DNA of 64,000 bases from Gymnopus androsaceus JB14 (lineage: Eukaryota > Basidiomycota > Agaricomycetes > Agaricales > Omphalotaceae). This document shows, piece after piece, positions 10,789 through 22,085 of the stretch. The position numbers and the translations under genes are program-made. The stretch lies in NCBI GenBank assembly GCA_009733575.1, contig ML769490.1, positions 1 to 64,000 of the forward strand, written 5' to 3'. Positions within the stretch are counted from its first letter, which is position 1; every line of letters starts with the position of its first letter. Below the pieces are notes generated by a model. That model was not told where the DNA came from. It saw only the letters and a program-made list of their open reading frames with translations, and did not search any database.

Positions 10789-11360
10789 TAGGGTTTCAAA
10801 GTACAATGCAATGCAATTTATTTGGTCCAAATCCAATAAATCATGAATTGTACTGGTACAAGATTTATTGAAAACTGGTTAAACTGTGTACTTGTACTGA
10901 TTGTACTGATACAACCAGTGCAATACAATACAATTTATAAGTTTAAATCAGTTCAGATTCAAATTGGTTTATATCAGTATAAACTGACATGAACTGATCA
11001 TTTATATACTATTTGCTACCAGATATGTAATGTTTTACAACATCCATGTTATAGGAAGTTCTCATAAATTCAACAAAAATTATTGAAAGTACATCTTGAT
11101 CAAGATTGGAGTAACAAATGACACTGTAAGCTTGTTTAGTAGGTGTAATGCAAGGTTTGCACTAGTATAACCTGCTGTAAATGTGTACTGATTTAAACTG
11201 ATTCAAAGCAGTTTAAGCAATTTTCACATTTTGAATAAACTGTAAACCTGTACTGATTTAAACTGTGTATCAGTACAAGCTTCAGTGATACATTTTGCAG
11301 TACAATACAATACAATTTACGATTTATTTGCAGTTTAATAAATTGTACTTCAAAACCCTA
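10789..11360. mobile_element. hAT-like MITE, 8-bp TSD GGAGTAAC
   Basis: The 572-bp insert starts TAGGGTTTCAAAGTAC and ends GTACTTCAAAACCCTA, imperfect TIRs. It is flanked by GGAGTAAC at 10781-10788 and 11361-11368. An 8-bp duplication is typical of hAT elements. The interior is AT-rich with many GTACTGATTTAAACTG-like subterminal repeats and no transposase. Removing the insert and one duplication leaves the minus-strand frame open across the join (YPYVTP followed by LHNHISNAS). Confidence 0.92.
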
Positions 11361-11465
11361 GGAGTAACGTATGGGTATTCAGATGTGGCTGCGCGGTTAC
11401 CACACATTTCGGAAGACATTGAGTAGTCTTCCTTCCTCCTCTCTTTGCCATTGCTCAAAGGATAG

Positions 11466-12740
11466 TCAGTGAGTTTGCCATTTAGTTTCAGTTGGGTAAG
11501 GAGTGAGTCGAGGAGAGCTGTGCTCGCGGACTTTGGTTGCTGAGAGAGGGGTGTCAGAATCAACGATGAAGGGAGCGAGGATGATTGGGATTGGGATTCT
11601 AGGGAGGGATAGGTGGGCTGGGCCAAGGATGCCTCTGGAGAATTTGTCGGCAGGATTGTGTGCACTGGGGATGTATCTGGTGTGGATGTAGAACTCGTTT
11701 TCTGTAATGACCTCGTGAACACGTCGGAATATATTGTTTGTGGATCTGTTCTTGCTTCTGCCATTCCGCCATCCCTCGACTACTGCCTTGTTGTCTCCCC
11801 AGACCTTGTGATGGGCATGTCGCTCGGCTCTGGTGGCGATAATGAGAGTGAGGAGGTAGAATCCTGCTGCTTCTGCCCATCCAATGTCCCTCTCATTTCT
11901 CTCTCCTCTCCATCCTGGTAAGAGTCTGTACGACCTCCAGAAGCCGCCGATGCATAGGCCGATGCCATAGCTGCTGCTGGTGTCAGAGTAGGCATTGATG
12001 TCGACGAGGTTGGCTAGGCCAGGTATCGGTGAGGATATGGGAGAGGACAAGGTTCGTTTCCACCATTCAAGATCTGATTGCCACCGTTTCAGTGGCCTGT
12101 GCTTGATTATTGGAGTAGATTGGTCCAGATCTGCTCCAAATTTCTCAAGCTCTGTCAGATAAGCTCTGCCTTTGGTGAGGACCAGGCTGACATGTGACAG
12201 CTGTCCGTAAATCTTGGCAACTTCCTTGGTGTTGTGTGTTGTCCTTCCCTCTCACTCTCTTATTGTCCCCAGGTACTTCTCTCGTTTTTCCTGCGGGACC
12301 GATACTACCTTTGCCTCAATCTCCCATTGGAAACTGAAGTATTTCTGGTTCACTCCAAATGGGATATCCTTCTCCTTCGCCCATACATATCCTAGGGGGT
12401 TGGTGACTCTGTCAATGTTGCTGAATGCATATGTGTACCCCGTGTCTTCTGCTGACCGTTCTGATTGTTCTGATAGGTCTAGGATGGGGAATATGAAGTC
12501 ATTATCAAATTCTTCAGGGATCCTGCTTGGTAGTGTATGACCCTGGAGTAGTGTTCGCGCTTTCTGGTGTTTCATCCTGCCATTCCGCTCGATTTGATCC
12601 CTGAGGCTTGCTTGTAGCTGGTTGTACGTTTTTAGGTGTTCCCGAAGGATCCTCAACCAGAAGTAGTCGTCGACCCACTTTGTTAACGGTCCCAGACCGT
12701 GTCCTCTGCATATTTCCAGTGATTGTACATGCTCAGACGC
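11466..12740 (-). pseudogene. reverse transcriptase - RNase H of the DIRS-like retroelement
   Basis: The minus-strand frame shows HGLGPLTKWVDDYFWLRI (RT catalytic VDD, about 12662-12700), RSAEDTGYTYAFSNIDRVT, NPLGYVWAKEKDIPFG, an FSFQWEIEAKVVSVP thumb motif and IYGQLSHVSLVL. RNase H follows: VDINAYSDTSSSYGIGL (first Asp), WAEAAGFYLL, HHKVWGDNKAVVEGW and YIPSAHNPADKFSRG. RT then RNase H then tyrosine recombinase without integrase is the DIRS/Ngaro architecture. A TGA at 12252-12254 replaces Trp (IRE-W-EGRTT), and the finger/palm region upstream of VDD is lost or displaced by the repeat at 12719-13452. The recombinase frame starts in a different phase from the RNase H frame. Confidence 0.88.
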
Positions 12741-13452
12741 GTCTGCATCGTCCTCTACAACCTTTTAAATGGGTGGCCTTCTTGTAACCTCAATAATACT
12801 GAGGCTATTCATTCTACTTCCCAGCTATTAAGTCGAGCATTCCTGGTTTTCATCTCGAAGAGAGGTCACATCAGTCTTAGGACTGCAGGTGGAGCCTAAC
12901 GTGCACACCTCGACGAGCCCGTTGTTGATTAGGAAAGGTCTTGGACCCAAGTGTTGGCTTAGGGAGGAAGCTTCTCGGAGTGTTACCTAGCTTTACCAAC
13001 AGATTCTACCCCTTGCCCGCTCTTCGCTGAGTGTGTTAAAAACACCTACTCGAGTGACTTGCGTGGCGGTCATATAAGCTTGTTAGGTAACTCGCGGGAA
13101 TCCCTGAGAGTTGGAGTATCATTGTGCGGCGACGTAAAGGCTCCCAAGATACGCAAAGTTGTTTGTCGAGTTGGCGTACTTGACCCGTGCTTTGGTGTTT
13201 GCTTTCCCCTCAATTAGTTCAGCGCATTGTCGTACGTTAGTTGGCTTTTCAAAACCTCCCTCCAAATATAAAACCTTGTTCATTGCGCACTATCTGTGTC
13301 AACTGTCAAGTGCTTTTCTCTTCAAATCAATTAGTAGTTGAGGGAACCTTCAACAACCTCCTTCCTCGCATTAAATTAAACCTTTTGGATTGTATCTGAT
13401 TGGGGTGATTGTTGTTCGGTTGGTTTTCATACCTAGCACAAATCTAACTCAT
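12719..13452 (-). repeat. interspersed repeat, inverted copy at 48205-49075
   Basis: The reverse complement matches 48205-49075 over its length at high identity (estimated 80-85% by eye), with many C/T and G/A differences. Shared landmarks include GAGTTAGATTTGTGCTAGG, TTTAATTTAATGC, GTCACTCGAGTRGG and GAGGACRATGCAGAYGCGTC. In the second copy it directly follows an LTR, so it is probably part of a long LTR or leader of that family. Here it separates the gag-like and RT parts of the DIRS-like element. Confidence 0.75.
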
Positions 13453-13649
13453 CAATATGTTTGCTCTGATGGTGATGTTCTGGATAGGCCTTGTAGTTTG
13501 CACTTGTATTGTGCTGTGACTGTCTGCATCTCTGTATTAGTGTCATCCACCGTTTCGTGTGATGATGGTTGGTTTGCATTTTCGTTTGGTAGGTGGTTTG
13601 GTTTGGTTTGTTGGTTTTGTATTTACCGCGGTTTAGGTTGCATTAGTGT

Positions 13650-13750
13650 TGTGTTCGTGTAGCGTTAGCATTGCATTCGTGTAGTGTTAGCATTGCATTC
13701 GTGTAGCATTGGCATTGCATTAGTGTTGCATTCGTGTAGCGTTAGCATTG
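13650..13750 (+). repeat. minisatellite, ~21-bp unit GTGTAGCGTTAGCATTGCATTC
   Basis: Four to five tandem imperfect copies of TAGCGTTAGCATTGCATTC occur here, alternating with a shorter AGTGTTGCATTCG variant. It is non-coding. Confidence 0.7.
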
Positions 13751-13866
13751 CATTTTCCGTTAATGCCATGTTGGCCGGATTGTGTTGCAGGAGTGGATTA
13801 GCGTTGCGGTAGCACGTTTGTAGCGAGGTTGGGTGGTCATTTGCAATGTGTGGTTTTGTTCATTAT

Positions 13867-14319
13867 TCAGAGGTGTGTTTTGGATATTGTTAGTTGTGTT
13901 TGTTTCTTGAACGAAGGAAAATACTCGCCTTTGATTGTCCGTTCACTGTTCTGTCTGCATACTTCTATCCTGCACTTCTCCAGAGTGTCCTCTGAGAATA
14001 CTGCCAGGTCAAACGGATCCCTCTGCTCAAACCGTTCATACCATGCTCTGCGCATCTCAGCGTGGTATAAAGCTAGTACCCTGTCGCTGTGCTCCTCCCT
14101 TAGCTCCGGATGCATGTCCATGCCTGTGTAGAAGCCCGCGAACATTCTGATGAACTCGTCCGTGAATTCTCCCTGCGGTAGTCCATTTAGGAAGGAGCTT
14201 TTGGCTCTCATCACTTGGTCCCATGTTAGCCGCGAGTCTGGGACTGTGTCTGGGGACGCTTGCACTGTGTGCGATCCAGCTAATGTGAACGAGGATGTGG
14301 ACAAGTCGATGTTGTCCAT
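13867..14319 (-). CDS. gag-like N-terminal ORF of the DIRS-like element (exon fragment)
   Basis: The frame starts MDNIDLSTSSFTLAGSH and contains LTWDQVMRAKSSFLNGL, EFIRMFAGFYTGMDMHPE, VLALYHAEMRRAWYERFE and DPFDLAVFSEDTLEKC. This pattern, with a short helical block ending in a LYxAExRRxW motif, resembles the leader/gag-like region that precedes RT in Agaricomycete DIRS-like elements, as I recall it. The frame loses coding character near 13930 at AAAGGCGAGTATT, which resembles a GC-type 5' splice site. It lies upstream of the RT on the same strand, supporting one element from about 14.3 to 9.0 kb. Confidence 0.6.
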   Translation of the reverse strand: MDNIDLSTSSFTLAGSHTVQASPDTVPDSRLTWDQVMRAKSSFLNGLPQGEFTDEFIRMFAGFYTGMDMHPELREEHSDRVLALYHAEMRRAWYERFEQRDPFDLAVFSEDTLEKCRIEVCRQNSERTIKGEYFPSFKKQTQLTISKTHL

Positions 14320-14882
14320 AGCAATTTGGAAACGGTTCGTGTCACAGCCCTAGCTGCTAGAAACATGAATCAATCAAGGTAGGTTGCCCTTTTTCTCTGA
14401 TATATCAATATGGGACATACCCCATTCCTCTACTACCCTACCATTTGGACAGGCAGGGCATGTGGGCTATCCTCGCTACTCAGTGCACCAATATGCCCTT
14501 GCTCACTGTACCCTCCTGCCCCTCATGCGCCATTGCACCTTTGCGCTACTCACCGCCTGCCCGCCATCAAGATTAGCTCATCAATCTTGCCATCAATGTC
14601 CGCCCTGCGCACATGGCTCCCGCACACAGCTTCCGCATTGCTCCCTTGATGTTGCGCACACAATCATGCCCAGGGCTGACAGCCATTGCTGGCTGGATCG
14701 TCGCAATGCTGTGACAATGCTGATCATTGTTGGAAACAGCAAGTGCAGGCATTTCTCCAAAAGCTTGCAGTAAATCCGCAAAAATCGCAATAAATCAGTA
14801 AAAAAAAACGTAAATAATGAAATCAAATTGCAATCTCAAATAAGCACGACTTTGTAGGTATTATAAAAAAAAGAGGTTCTCA
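14320..14882. other. no recognisable gene
   Basis: A CT-rich stretch (14440-14660) with only uninformative ORFs, then AT-rich sequence with a short A-run. No transposon end is apparent. Confidence 0.35.
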
Positions 14883-16445
14883 CTATTTCCTGGAATCGTC
14901 CATCCATTTTGCCCAGTTTGAATGCTCCATTTCCCATTCCATCTCATCTTTGCTTCCTTCATCACCCTCTACCTCCCAGTCCTCCTCATCGTCCTCCGAA
15001 TCTGCATCGTCGACTTGGTTTTGCTCTCCAATGCCCATTTCCTTGCCTGTTCAACCCTCTCCTCCCTTGCCTGGTTGTTTGATGTTCTCCAAAGTGCTAG
15101 AAACGACGTCTCCAGTGACCGCTGGATTGATGCTTGCTTCTTTGTGTATGCCTGTTTATTGAATATCCAGTCCCTGGCACAGAGAATGAACTCAGCGGAG
15201 CACTGAGTGTGGGTGGCATAACTCGAGTGGGATACTCGACGTTGTTACCCAGTGCATGGTACTCGCTCAACGAGGCATGCCACTCGCCACCTCTTGTCGT
15301 TGTGCCATACAGGGACAAGTAGTTGTAGCCCGTGTATTGAAGACTCGGAGCATCTCCAGGAACTGTCTGGGCAGGACCAAAATTAGTAGTGATACGACTA
15401 AAGGCAATAGTTGCCGGGCATCGAAATTGCTCGAAGGATAAAATGCCGAATCATTCAAGCTAATATCGTTGCCCATGTATGGGATTGAAACAGAATTGCT
15501 TAACAGACCTTCCCCAGAGTCCGCTAGTGCTAGATTCCATAAAAAGGAGAGATCCTTTTGTAGGATTGGCGGATGACTCGGAGTAATATGGCATAGTCAA
15601 TGGTACGTGCCTGGGACACTGTCCGAATGGAGGAGAGGGTCCAGAAGGAAGCGAGAAACTATCCGGATGGAAAGGAAAATGTGTGTCGAATCTTTGGTGT
15701 TGGAAGGGAATTGCTACGAGAGTATTCGTGAAATCTGTTGGCTCTAACGGTTGACCACAAAGACCTACTTGAGTTGATCCAACTCTATAGACACAACTTG
15801 CGTCATATTCAAAACCATAGTTGAACATATTTAGAGTAGACATGGCGTTGTTTACTTCAGGAATAAAAAATAATGCGTTGGAAGGGTTATGGATATCTTC
15901 TCCTGGGTTGATTGAAAGGCCACAACCATCAAGCATATGGTCCGTATTTATTTTAGACTGATCATCACTAAAACGCAAATTAAGATTGAACGAAGAGAAG
16001 GGTTTAACGCAAAGAACATACGGTGGGGGCCAGCCCAAGGAAGAATATAAGGGATGAAGAAGGTGGGATCATTATGCCGCATCTCTCCTGGCATCCCAGA
16101 TGCAAGAGGAGAAGGTGAATTGTTTCTCTCAGCTTGTGGCGCAGGCTGAGAGGCAGAGCTTTCCGATGAAACTGGTGAATGAGGAGGAGAAAACCGAAGC
16201 TCCCCTTCAAGACCACCAGAGGATTCGGTTGCAGGTTGAATAGGACCGTCTTGCACAGTTATCCTGCAACCGCCCAGCTATAATTCAGCAAGTATTCAAA
16301 AGTTGATGTGGATCATAATCTCGACTCACATGTCCCGCAAATCCCTCAAATCCCTCAAGCTTTCTTGGAAGCTTCCTAGGACCAGGTCCATTATTTGCCG
16401 GCGACCCAATCTCACATTGCTGTTGCAGCCAGAGATTTTGGGCAT
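14883..16445 (-). pseudogene. decayed multi-exon gene of unknown function
   Basis: Read on the minus strand, a plausible start ATG (16443-16445) gives MPKISGCNSNVRLGRRQIMD. A 66-nt intron (16264-16329, GTGAGT...TTGCAG) joins RDLRDM to ITVQDGPIQP, followed by a Ser/Pro-rich region (FSPPHSPVSSESSASQPA). The next segment (NINTDHMLD-like, FNYGFEYDASCVYRVG, TMPYYSESSANPT) is in another frame, so a frameshift or a missed intron lies near 15990-16020. Further down are TRGGEWHASLSEYHALGN and an acidic tail (DDADSEDDEEDWEVEGDEG) ending at TAG 14883-14885. An in-frame TGA precedes the tail (GGEG-stop-TGKE). I do not recognise the family; a low-complexity regulatory protein is one possibility. Confidence 0.45.
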
Positions 16446-18440
16446 TATTGATGGAGAATGCAAGGAGTAGCAAAAGAAGATGGAGCGCTATGACTCGGAG
16501 TGTGTTACAAGAAGCAATTTGCGCCACCCAGAATAAGTACTTATACCTGGCCCCTCAATAAACCAAAGTGAGTATATACTGGAAAAATGATTGATTATAA
16601 ACGTACCTCATGGATCTTGTTCTTGTATATTCTCTTTCAATCCTTCTGCTGCAAGAGGACGGAGCAAGCCCACAAGCATGAATACCATTTAAGAGCTCGG
16701 CTTGAAGTTCAATGATGCCGTGATTAGCGTGGTATCCGTAAGAAAAGATTGAAGCGTTATTTGAGAGCTATAACCACAGGAGAAAGTCAAAAAAAAAAAA
16801 AAAAAAACTGATTAAGCACCATAAACAGGAAAGATAGACGTACCAGGGCCTTGAGGAAGTTTAGCGTGGTTTTGAGTGGTAATCCGTCATGTCAAATGAA
16901 CATTGAGAGCGAAGCTCAACCATGAGATTGCAAACGAATCACATTCAGAAATGCGGTCCGTGGGCGTTTAACAGGTGTTTCTGCTGAGCTCCTCATTCGA
17001 AACAACAACCTCAAGCAGTGAGATGATACCAGATATCATCCGGATTCTTTGGAATCACTTTAATACATGTATCTGGTCTCTAATATCCCAAAAATTTGCT
17101 TAATGAGTTTAACAACCTTGATGACACTCTATTTTATTCTGAATACTGTGCATTTAGAACTGAGTTCATCGTCCTCAGTGATGAACTTCTGCCAAATATC
17201 AGTCAAGAGAGGACCTAAAGGTAGGGAGATCCAAAAATATCAGTCACGGTTTCATTATACCTTTGATTTAGCAAATTATACTCAGAGAGGCATTGTCCGA
17301 GAAAGGATATATGGAAGGATTAGAATTTCTGAGTCCATATCGACATTGCATTTTTCATGAATATAAGACATTGCCAACAGAAACTTTTGGGGGATACAGA
17401 CTGAATCTAGGTATCATATAGAGTAAAATACTACAGTTTGAGAGGTAACTGTCACCTCTGAATGTTATATACATCCCAAATACTTTTCAACATTTGTGGT
17501 GATGTTGGTATCAGGACACCGACATGTCTCTGAACAATGGCAGACTGATTCAAAGTCTTTATGCTTTCAGAATTAGACTTATTTTACTTGAGAGAATGTA
17601 TTCCGATAGTTCCGCGTCCTAATGAACATTGGTGCCCATTGGAGGAATGGTCAACGTTTGACCTTCGGATGTCCCAAAGAAGTATTGGATACTCCGCGGA
17701 CTTTGAAGCGCCCAGTTCCGAGAGTCTCATGGTCGCATTCAACGAACTTCTCTTTCCTCGACCTTCACTTTCATTGTGCTCAAAGTGAGTTCCTCACTAC
17801 TTATGCTGTTTATATTAATAATTCATTCTTGATCCACAAGATCCTGTGCTGGCTGACTTTCTTTAATTCTCAGTTCTGCAATTATCCGAGTTGTGAGTTA
17901 TTTCTTAATGCAGAATATCCCCGAGGGCCCGACCTTGGATCTGGCGAGATATGTGTCACCATTGCCTTTGCTGAAGCACAATTTTAGAGAACTGCCTCGC
18001 CATCACACTCTTTGAGTTAGTATCCCATTCAACATCCAACTTCTGCATCAAGGCACTCAACCTATGCCTTTACCTCAGACGGACGCTGTTGCTGCTCACT
18101 AGCTCATTCAAATTTTTGAGAAACTTTTTGTACACCTTCTAATATCTAGGCAAGACCTTGAGCTACTCTATTACAGAATATCTCCGAGGGTCCGACCCTG
18201 GATCTGGCGGGATTGTAACCATTTACTTTTTCTGATGCACAGTTCTAGAGACTCCACAAATCGTTACATAGCGAATTCGGAAGCCACAACGAAAGTCCAG
18301 GTATTTACCAGAGTCTCGAGCACAAGGGTACGGTATGTTTCCTAAATTCTCATTGATTCTAGCTACTGGCAATCATTGGGTATTATCCATCTATAGAATA
18401 TGCACCATCCAAGGATAAAACGAATGGAATAAAACTAGGG
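16446..18440. other. degenerate region with a direct repeat and poly-A run
   Basis: A 17-nt A-run lies at about 16790-16807. Positions 17911-17996 and 18177-18260 are diverged direct repeats around GAATATCYCCGAGGGYCCGAC and GGATCTGGCG. This may be the eroded upstream part of the Helitron-type element that follows, but I see no Rep-domain motif. Confidence 0.35.
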
Positions 18441-18448
18441 AGCATCTA

Positions 18449-21400
18449 ATTCGGCAGCAGAAGGGATTGCACTGAATGGGAGGGAATACAAGAACAAGAC
18501 GATGTAGGGAAGGAACTGGTACCCGTTGTAGTTGGTACTTATGTGCCCAGAAAAGCGTCTGTTGAGTATATGTTGTTTGTTCTATCTCATTTTAAACCTT
18601 TCTCACCTGATAATCCGCTGATAATCACCACTGTTGAAGATGAATTTTTAACCTCCCAGCTTAGCCCTTCAAGTAAACGTGTGGTTGAGAACTGGCAGGA
18701 AATTCACGAATGTGAGGATGAAAGAGATCATGAGAGGTTGAAAAAAAGGGAGGCATTGCTTAAAGCTTCTGCTAGTTCCACATTAGCTTTACTTGACCCA
18801 GACAATGTTCATATTGATTCCGAAGATTATGAGTATGTTGCTCCCTTTAATGATGATCCGTCTATGACTAGGAAAATGGCGGAATTGCTCTTGTTTAAAG
18901 CTGATCTAGAAAATGCTCGGTGGCTTTCTCCTCCTTCTGAAGCTTTGGTTCGGACATTACTTGTTTCACAGGACACCATAATTGATCTCCCTCCTTTGAC
19001 TGTATCGAAGCTTGCGGAATGGGATAAGGAGGCAAAAAATATCGCCAATGCAGCCGCCAAGGCACGCCAGCAGAAAAGTAATGTCCACTTGCAATCCCTA
19101 CCGGGAATGCCAGCACTGGATGAAAATGCACTAGACTTCACATCTTATAACGCATTTCGTGGTTTTCCTGACAATTTGGGTGAAGTTGAGAACGGGCAAG
19201 AGACAATATTGCCTACTGTAGAAAATATGAAGTCTGCTGTCGCACAGCAATTCAGTTTAACAGACAAACAGCGCCGCGCTTTCGAAATAATTTCTACCAC
19301 GTTGATAAAGCGAGAAATTCTGAAGCTGGATGACTGGGTTAACGCCGACCTGTTAGTGATGTTTCTTACAGACCCTGGTGGTACCGGCAAGAGCCACGTT
19401 GTTCGTGCTGTTCATGAAGTGATGAAGTTTTTTGGCAAAGAGCATTGCATCTGTTTCGTAGCCCATACTGGGACTGCAGCCAATCTGATCAATGGCACTA
19501 CCATTCATTCTGGCTTAGGGATTAAAATCAGGAGAAAACATTTGAAAGGAAAAGGTGGTCGGTTAGCTGGTGAAAGCACGCAGGACAACAGTGTTGTAGT
19601 TTCTATCAAGAACCAGGCATCATTGCGGATGGAATGGAAGGACGTGTTATTGTTGATGGTTGATGAGGTTTCCTTGGTGGATTCTGCGTGGCTTGCAGAG
19701 GTTGATGCTGCCCTGCGATATGCTAAGAAAACATGATTCATATTTTGGAGGCATATGCATCATTTTCTCTGGAGATTTCTTCCAGTATCCGCCAGTGAGA
19801 GGAACACCATTGTATACTCCTGTCGCGACGACTGCTCCACAGACTGATCACGAAGTAATGAAGAGACTGGGTCAATTGGCGTGGAAGCGAGTTAATGCAG
19901 TTGTCTCATTGACTGTGCAGAAAAGAATGGCGTCGGATCCCGAATATGCATCAGCGGTCACTAGATTGCGATACAGAGACAGTGCACACAAGCAGATGTT
20001 AATCTCTTTAACAGTTGCGCTATTAAAACATTCAGTAACCCACAAGGTGTTCAAATGACCAGTGATGAAAACCACCAAGCTGTCGCAATCGTTGGGACGA
20101 ATGCAGTTCGACATGCCATGAATGACTGGAAGGTATTGTCAATGTGCTGCAAAGATGGCACGCCTGAGCTTATAGTATGTGCTGCTCACGTTCATTACCT
20201 TCCTGCGAATGCCGTTTCTACTAGTCCGAGCGCAGATTGGATATTTCCAACAAAACACATCCAGGAGCAATTACTTTGCCTCGACATATCCTCCTTCAGT
20301 CTTGATAAACCCTTGCCTGGATTGCTTAAAATTTACATTGGGATGCCCGTCATTCTAAAGCACAACAATATTAGTACCGAGCTGGGTATTACAAATGGTG
20401 CTTCAGGTATCATTAGAAAGATAGACACAAAAATCGATGCAAACGGGCTTACTTATTGTACCGGTGCCCTCGTCGAGTTTCCTGATTCCAATGTACAGTT
20501 GTCCGGTCTTCCTCCTAAGTATTTTCCAATAAAGGTAAAGACGTGGAAGTGTACAACGACAGTTGTAGACGAGTCCAGTAAAAAAATGCACATTGTCTTC
20601 TATCGTCAACAACTACCACTGCAGCCGGGGTTCGCATTGACAGGGGTATCTGCCCAAGGGAAAACTATGTCTGTTGTATTTTGTGAACTTCATGCCGGTC
20701 AATACCAAGTGTACGTTTCTGCGTCACGAGCTACTTCCCAGGAAGGCTTGTTCATTGCGAAGCCTGTATCGTTGCACGATCTGAATGAACCTCCGTTACC
20801 TTTGAACTTGTGGTTTGAGCACCGCAATTTTCAGCAGCTAGAGCATAATACAATGGTTAAGTGGGGATATATTCAAGGACCTATGGTACAAGTTCAAGAT
20901 TCGGAGTATGAACTTGGCCAGAAAGGTAGTGTGGAGTACAAATATTTGTTTGCATTGGGAAAGAGTGGCACTACTTCCGCAAGTAAACATAAACGGAATG
21001 CTGCCGGGAATGATAGTCGTAAAAAAAGGCAGCGCTTGGTATCGGAGCAAGATCTGGAGCAGGTTGCAAGCACGCATGCTATGACAGCAGATTATCGCTT
21101 TTCCAGCCTTGCTTCTGTGAGCCAGAAAAAAGTATCAGTGTTCAAGTCAGTGAACATGCAAGACTGTACTCTTTGGTCCGTGGGTCCGACTGTGAATCTC
21201 GCAGAGGAGAGTAGCATATTTGATACCGTGCTCGTGTTGCTTTTCCATTGTTTTTTGGAGCTTCCTCATTTAGTCGCAGATAAGTTCCGGAAAATTTGTC
21301 GGGATAATTTGGCCTCTATATTAGAGATCCTTCAGACGAAACCAGGATTGAAAAACGAGGTTGAGTCGTGGAGAACCTTAAGAAGCATTTGGCGGGATTC

Positions 21401-22019
21401 TTTTCTGGGCGCTAATTCTACTTTTTTGCTGTCAGCCCGGACTTCGATGGTGTCATTGTTGAACTTGTGCTGTCTTCGGACTACTCTTACTTGCCCTCTC
21501 ATTTCTGAGGATTCATATATCCAGATCCTCCCTACAATCATCAATGTTCTCTCCCATAGGACTGACTGTTCCTTGAACCTCTGCTCCACACAAGACTGGA
21601 TTACCTCCGTTGTCCTTTCATCTTCATTTGATTCCAACAGAAAACCTACATCCAGCTCACAACACACGAATCTAGATATGCATCCACTACTGCTCTTCCA
21701 TTTCCAGTCCACCGCATCTTTACATCCCACTGCCTTGCTCGAAATCCCAGTTCCGTTTGCCTCCGTGTTTATGCACTACGTTCTGCGCATGGTGGTCTAC
21801 TTCGGAAACGGTAACTTTAATTGCCGTCTTGTTTTGAACAATAACTCTTGTTGCGGTTATGACGGGACCAACGTAGGGGGACAGCTTGAGTTCGGGCAGG
21901 ACACAGGTGCAGAACTTCTTTTGCCCTATAAAGATGGCCTCCCTTTTCTTTTCGTGTATACATTGCTCGATTCCACTCCCACCCATTTCCACCCTCGCCC
22001 CATTTCCCCAACCCTCTGA
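18449..22019 (+). pseudogene. Helitron-type Pif1-like helicase (two frameshifts) with C-terminal extension
   Basis: The open frame reaches back to about 18449 (KELVPVVVGTYVPRK), with an ATG at 18543. Helicase motifs follow in order: TDKQRRAFEII; Walker A DPGGTGKSHVV (about residue 276 from 18543); VAHTGTAANLINGTTIHS; Walker B LLLMVDEVSLVD (VDE at 19659-19667); FSGDFFQYPPV; LTVQKRM; GMPVILKHNNISTELGITNG; GFALTGVSAQGKT; YVSASRATS. This is the Pif1-like helicase of Helitron rolling-circle transposons. The upstream Rep nuclease is not seen. One-base frameshifts occur near 19733 and 19990. After about 20990 an extension follows (basic NDSRKKRQR, then LWSVGPTVNLAEESSIFDTVL), recalling the C-terminal domain of some Agaricomycete Helitron helicases, and the frame ends at TGA 22017-22019. 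Confidence 0.88.
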
Positions 22020-22085
22020 TGATGATGGTAACGGTATTCAAAGTAAGTGCCCTATCCCGACAGCTTCATTACGTCCGTACTAATA

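Larger units (their letters stand above)
9020..11465 (-). pseudogene. tyrosine recombinase domain of a DIRS-like retroelement
   Basis: Read on the minus strand from about 11465, the frame runs through LLDSLLTQLKLNG, the SAM-like N-terminal region (RLMSWKPAV, LLHGYVESTLETYASGLL, IKNYVHGVRAWHIIHGVNW), the first catalytic Arg in CAARVGELTVP (10149-10165), the GHGIRIG (HxxR) motif at 9198-9212, IGRWKSDTFLLYL with the likely nucleophilic Tyr (9102-9125) and ALYMQP. In-frame stops are TGA at 10498-10500 (CDS-R-NIPE in the family), TGA after TWL and TAG before GHGIR (family LQGHG). Two insertions split it, at 9498-10035 and 10789-11360. In intact relatives this protein integrates circular DNA copies. 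Confidence 0.88.

Noticed and set aside
8937..10836. Crypton or Starship captain recombinase
   Set aside because: The recombinase lies in order behind RT and RNase H on the same strand, which makes it part of a DIRS-like retroelement.
14384..14773. Plus-strand Cys/His/Pro-rich ORF
   Set aside because: It reflects CT-rich low-complexity sequence without a domain, splice sites or conserved start.
21332..21992. Minus-strand ORFs opposite the helicase C-terminal extension
   Set aside because: They overlap a long plus-strand frame continuous with the helicase and show no motif.
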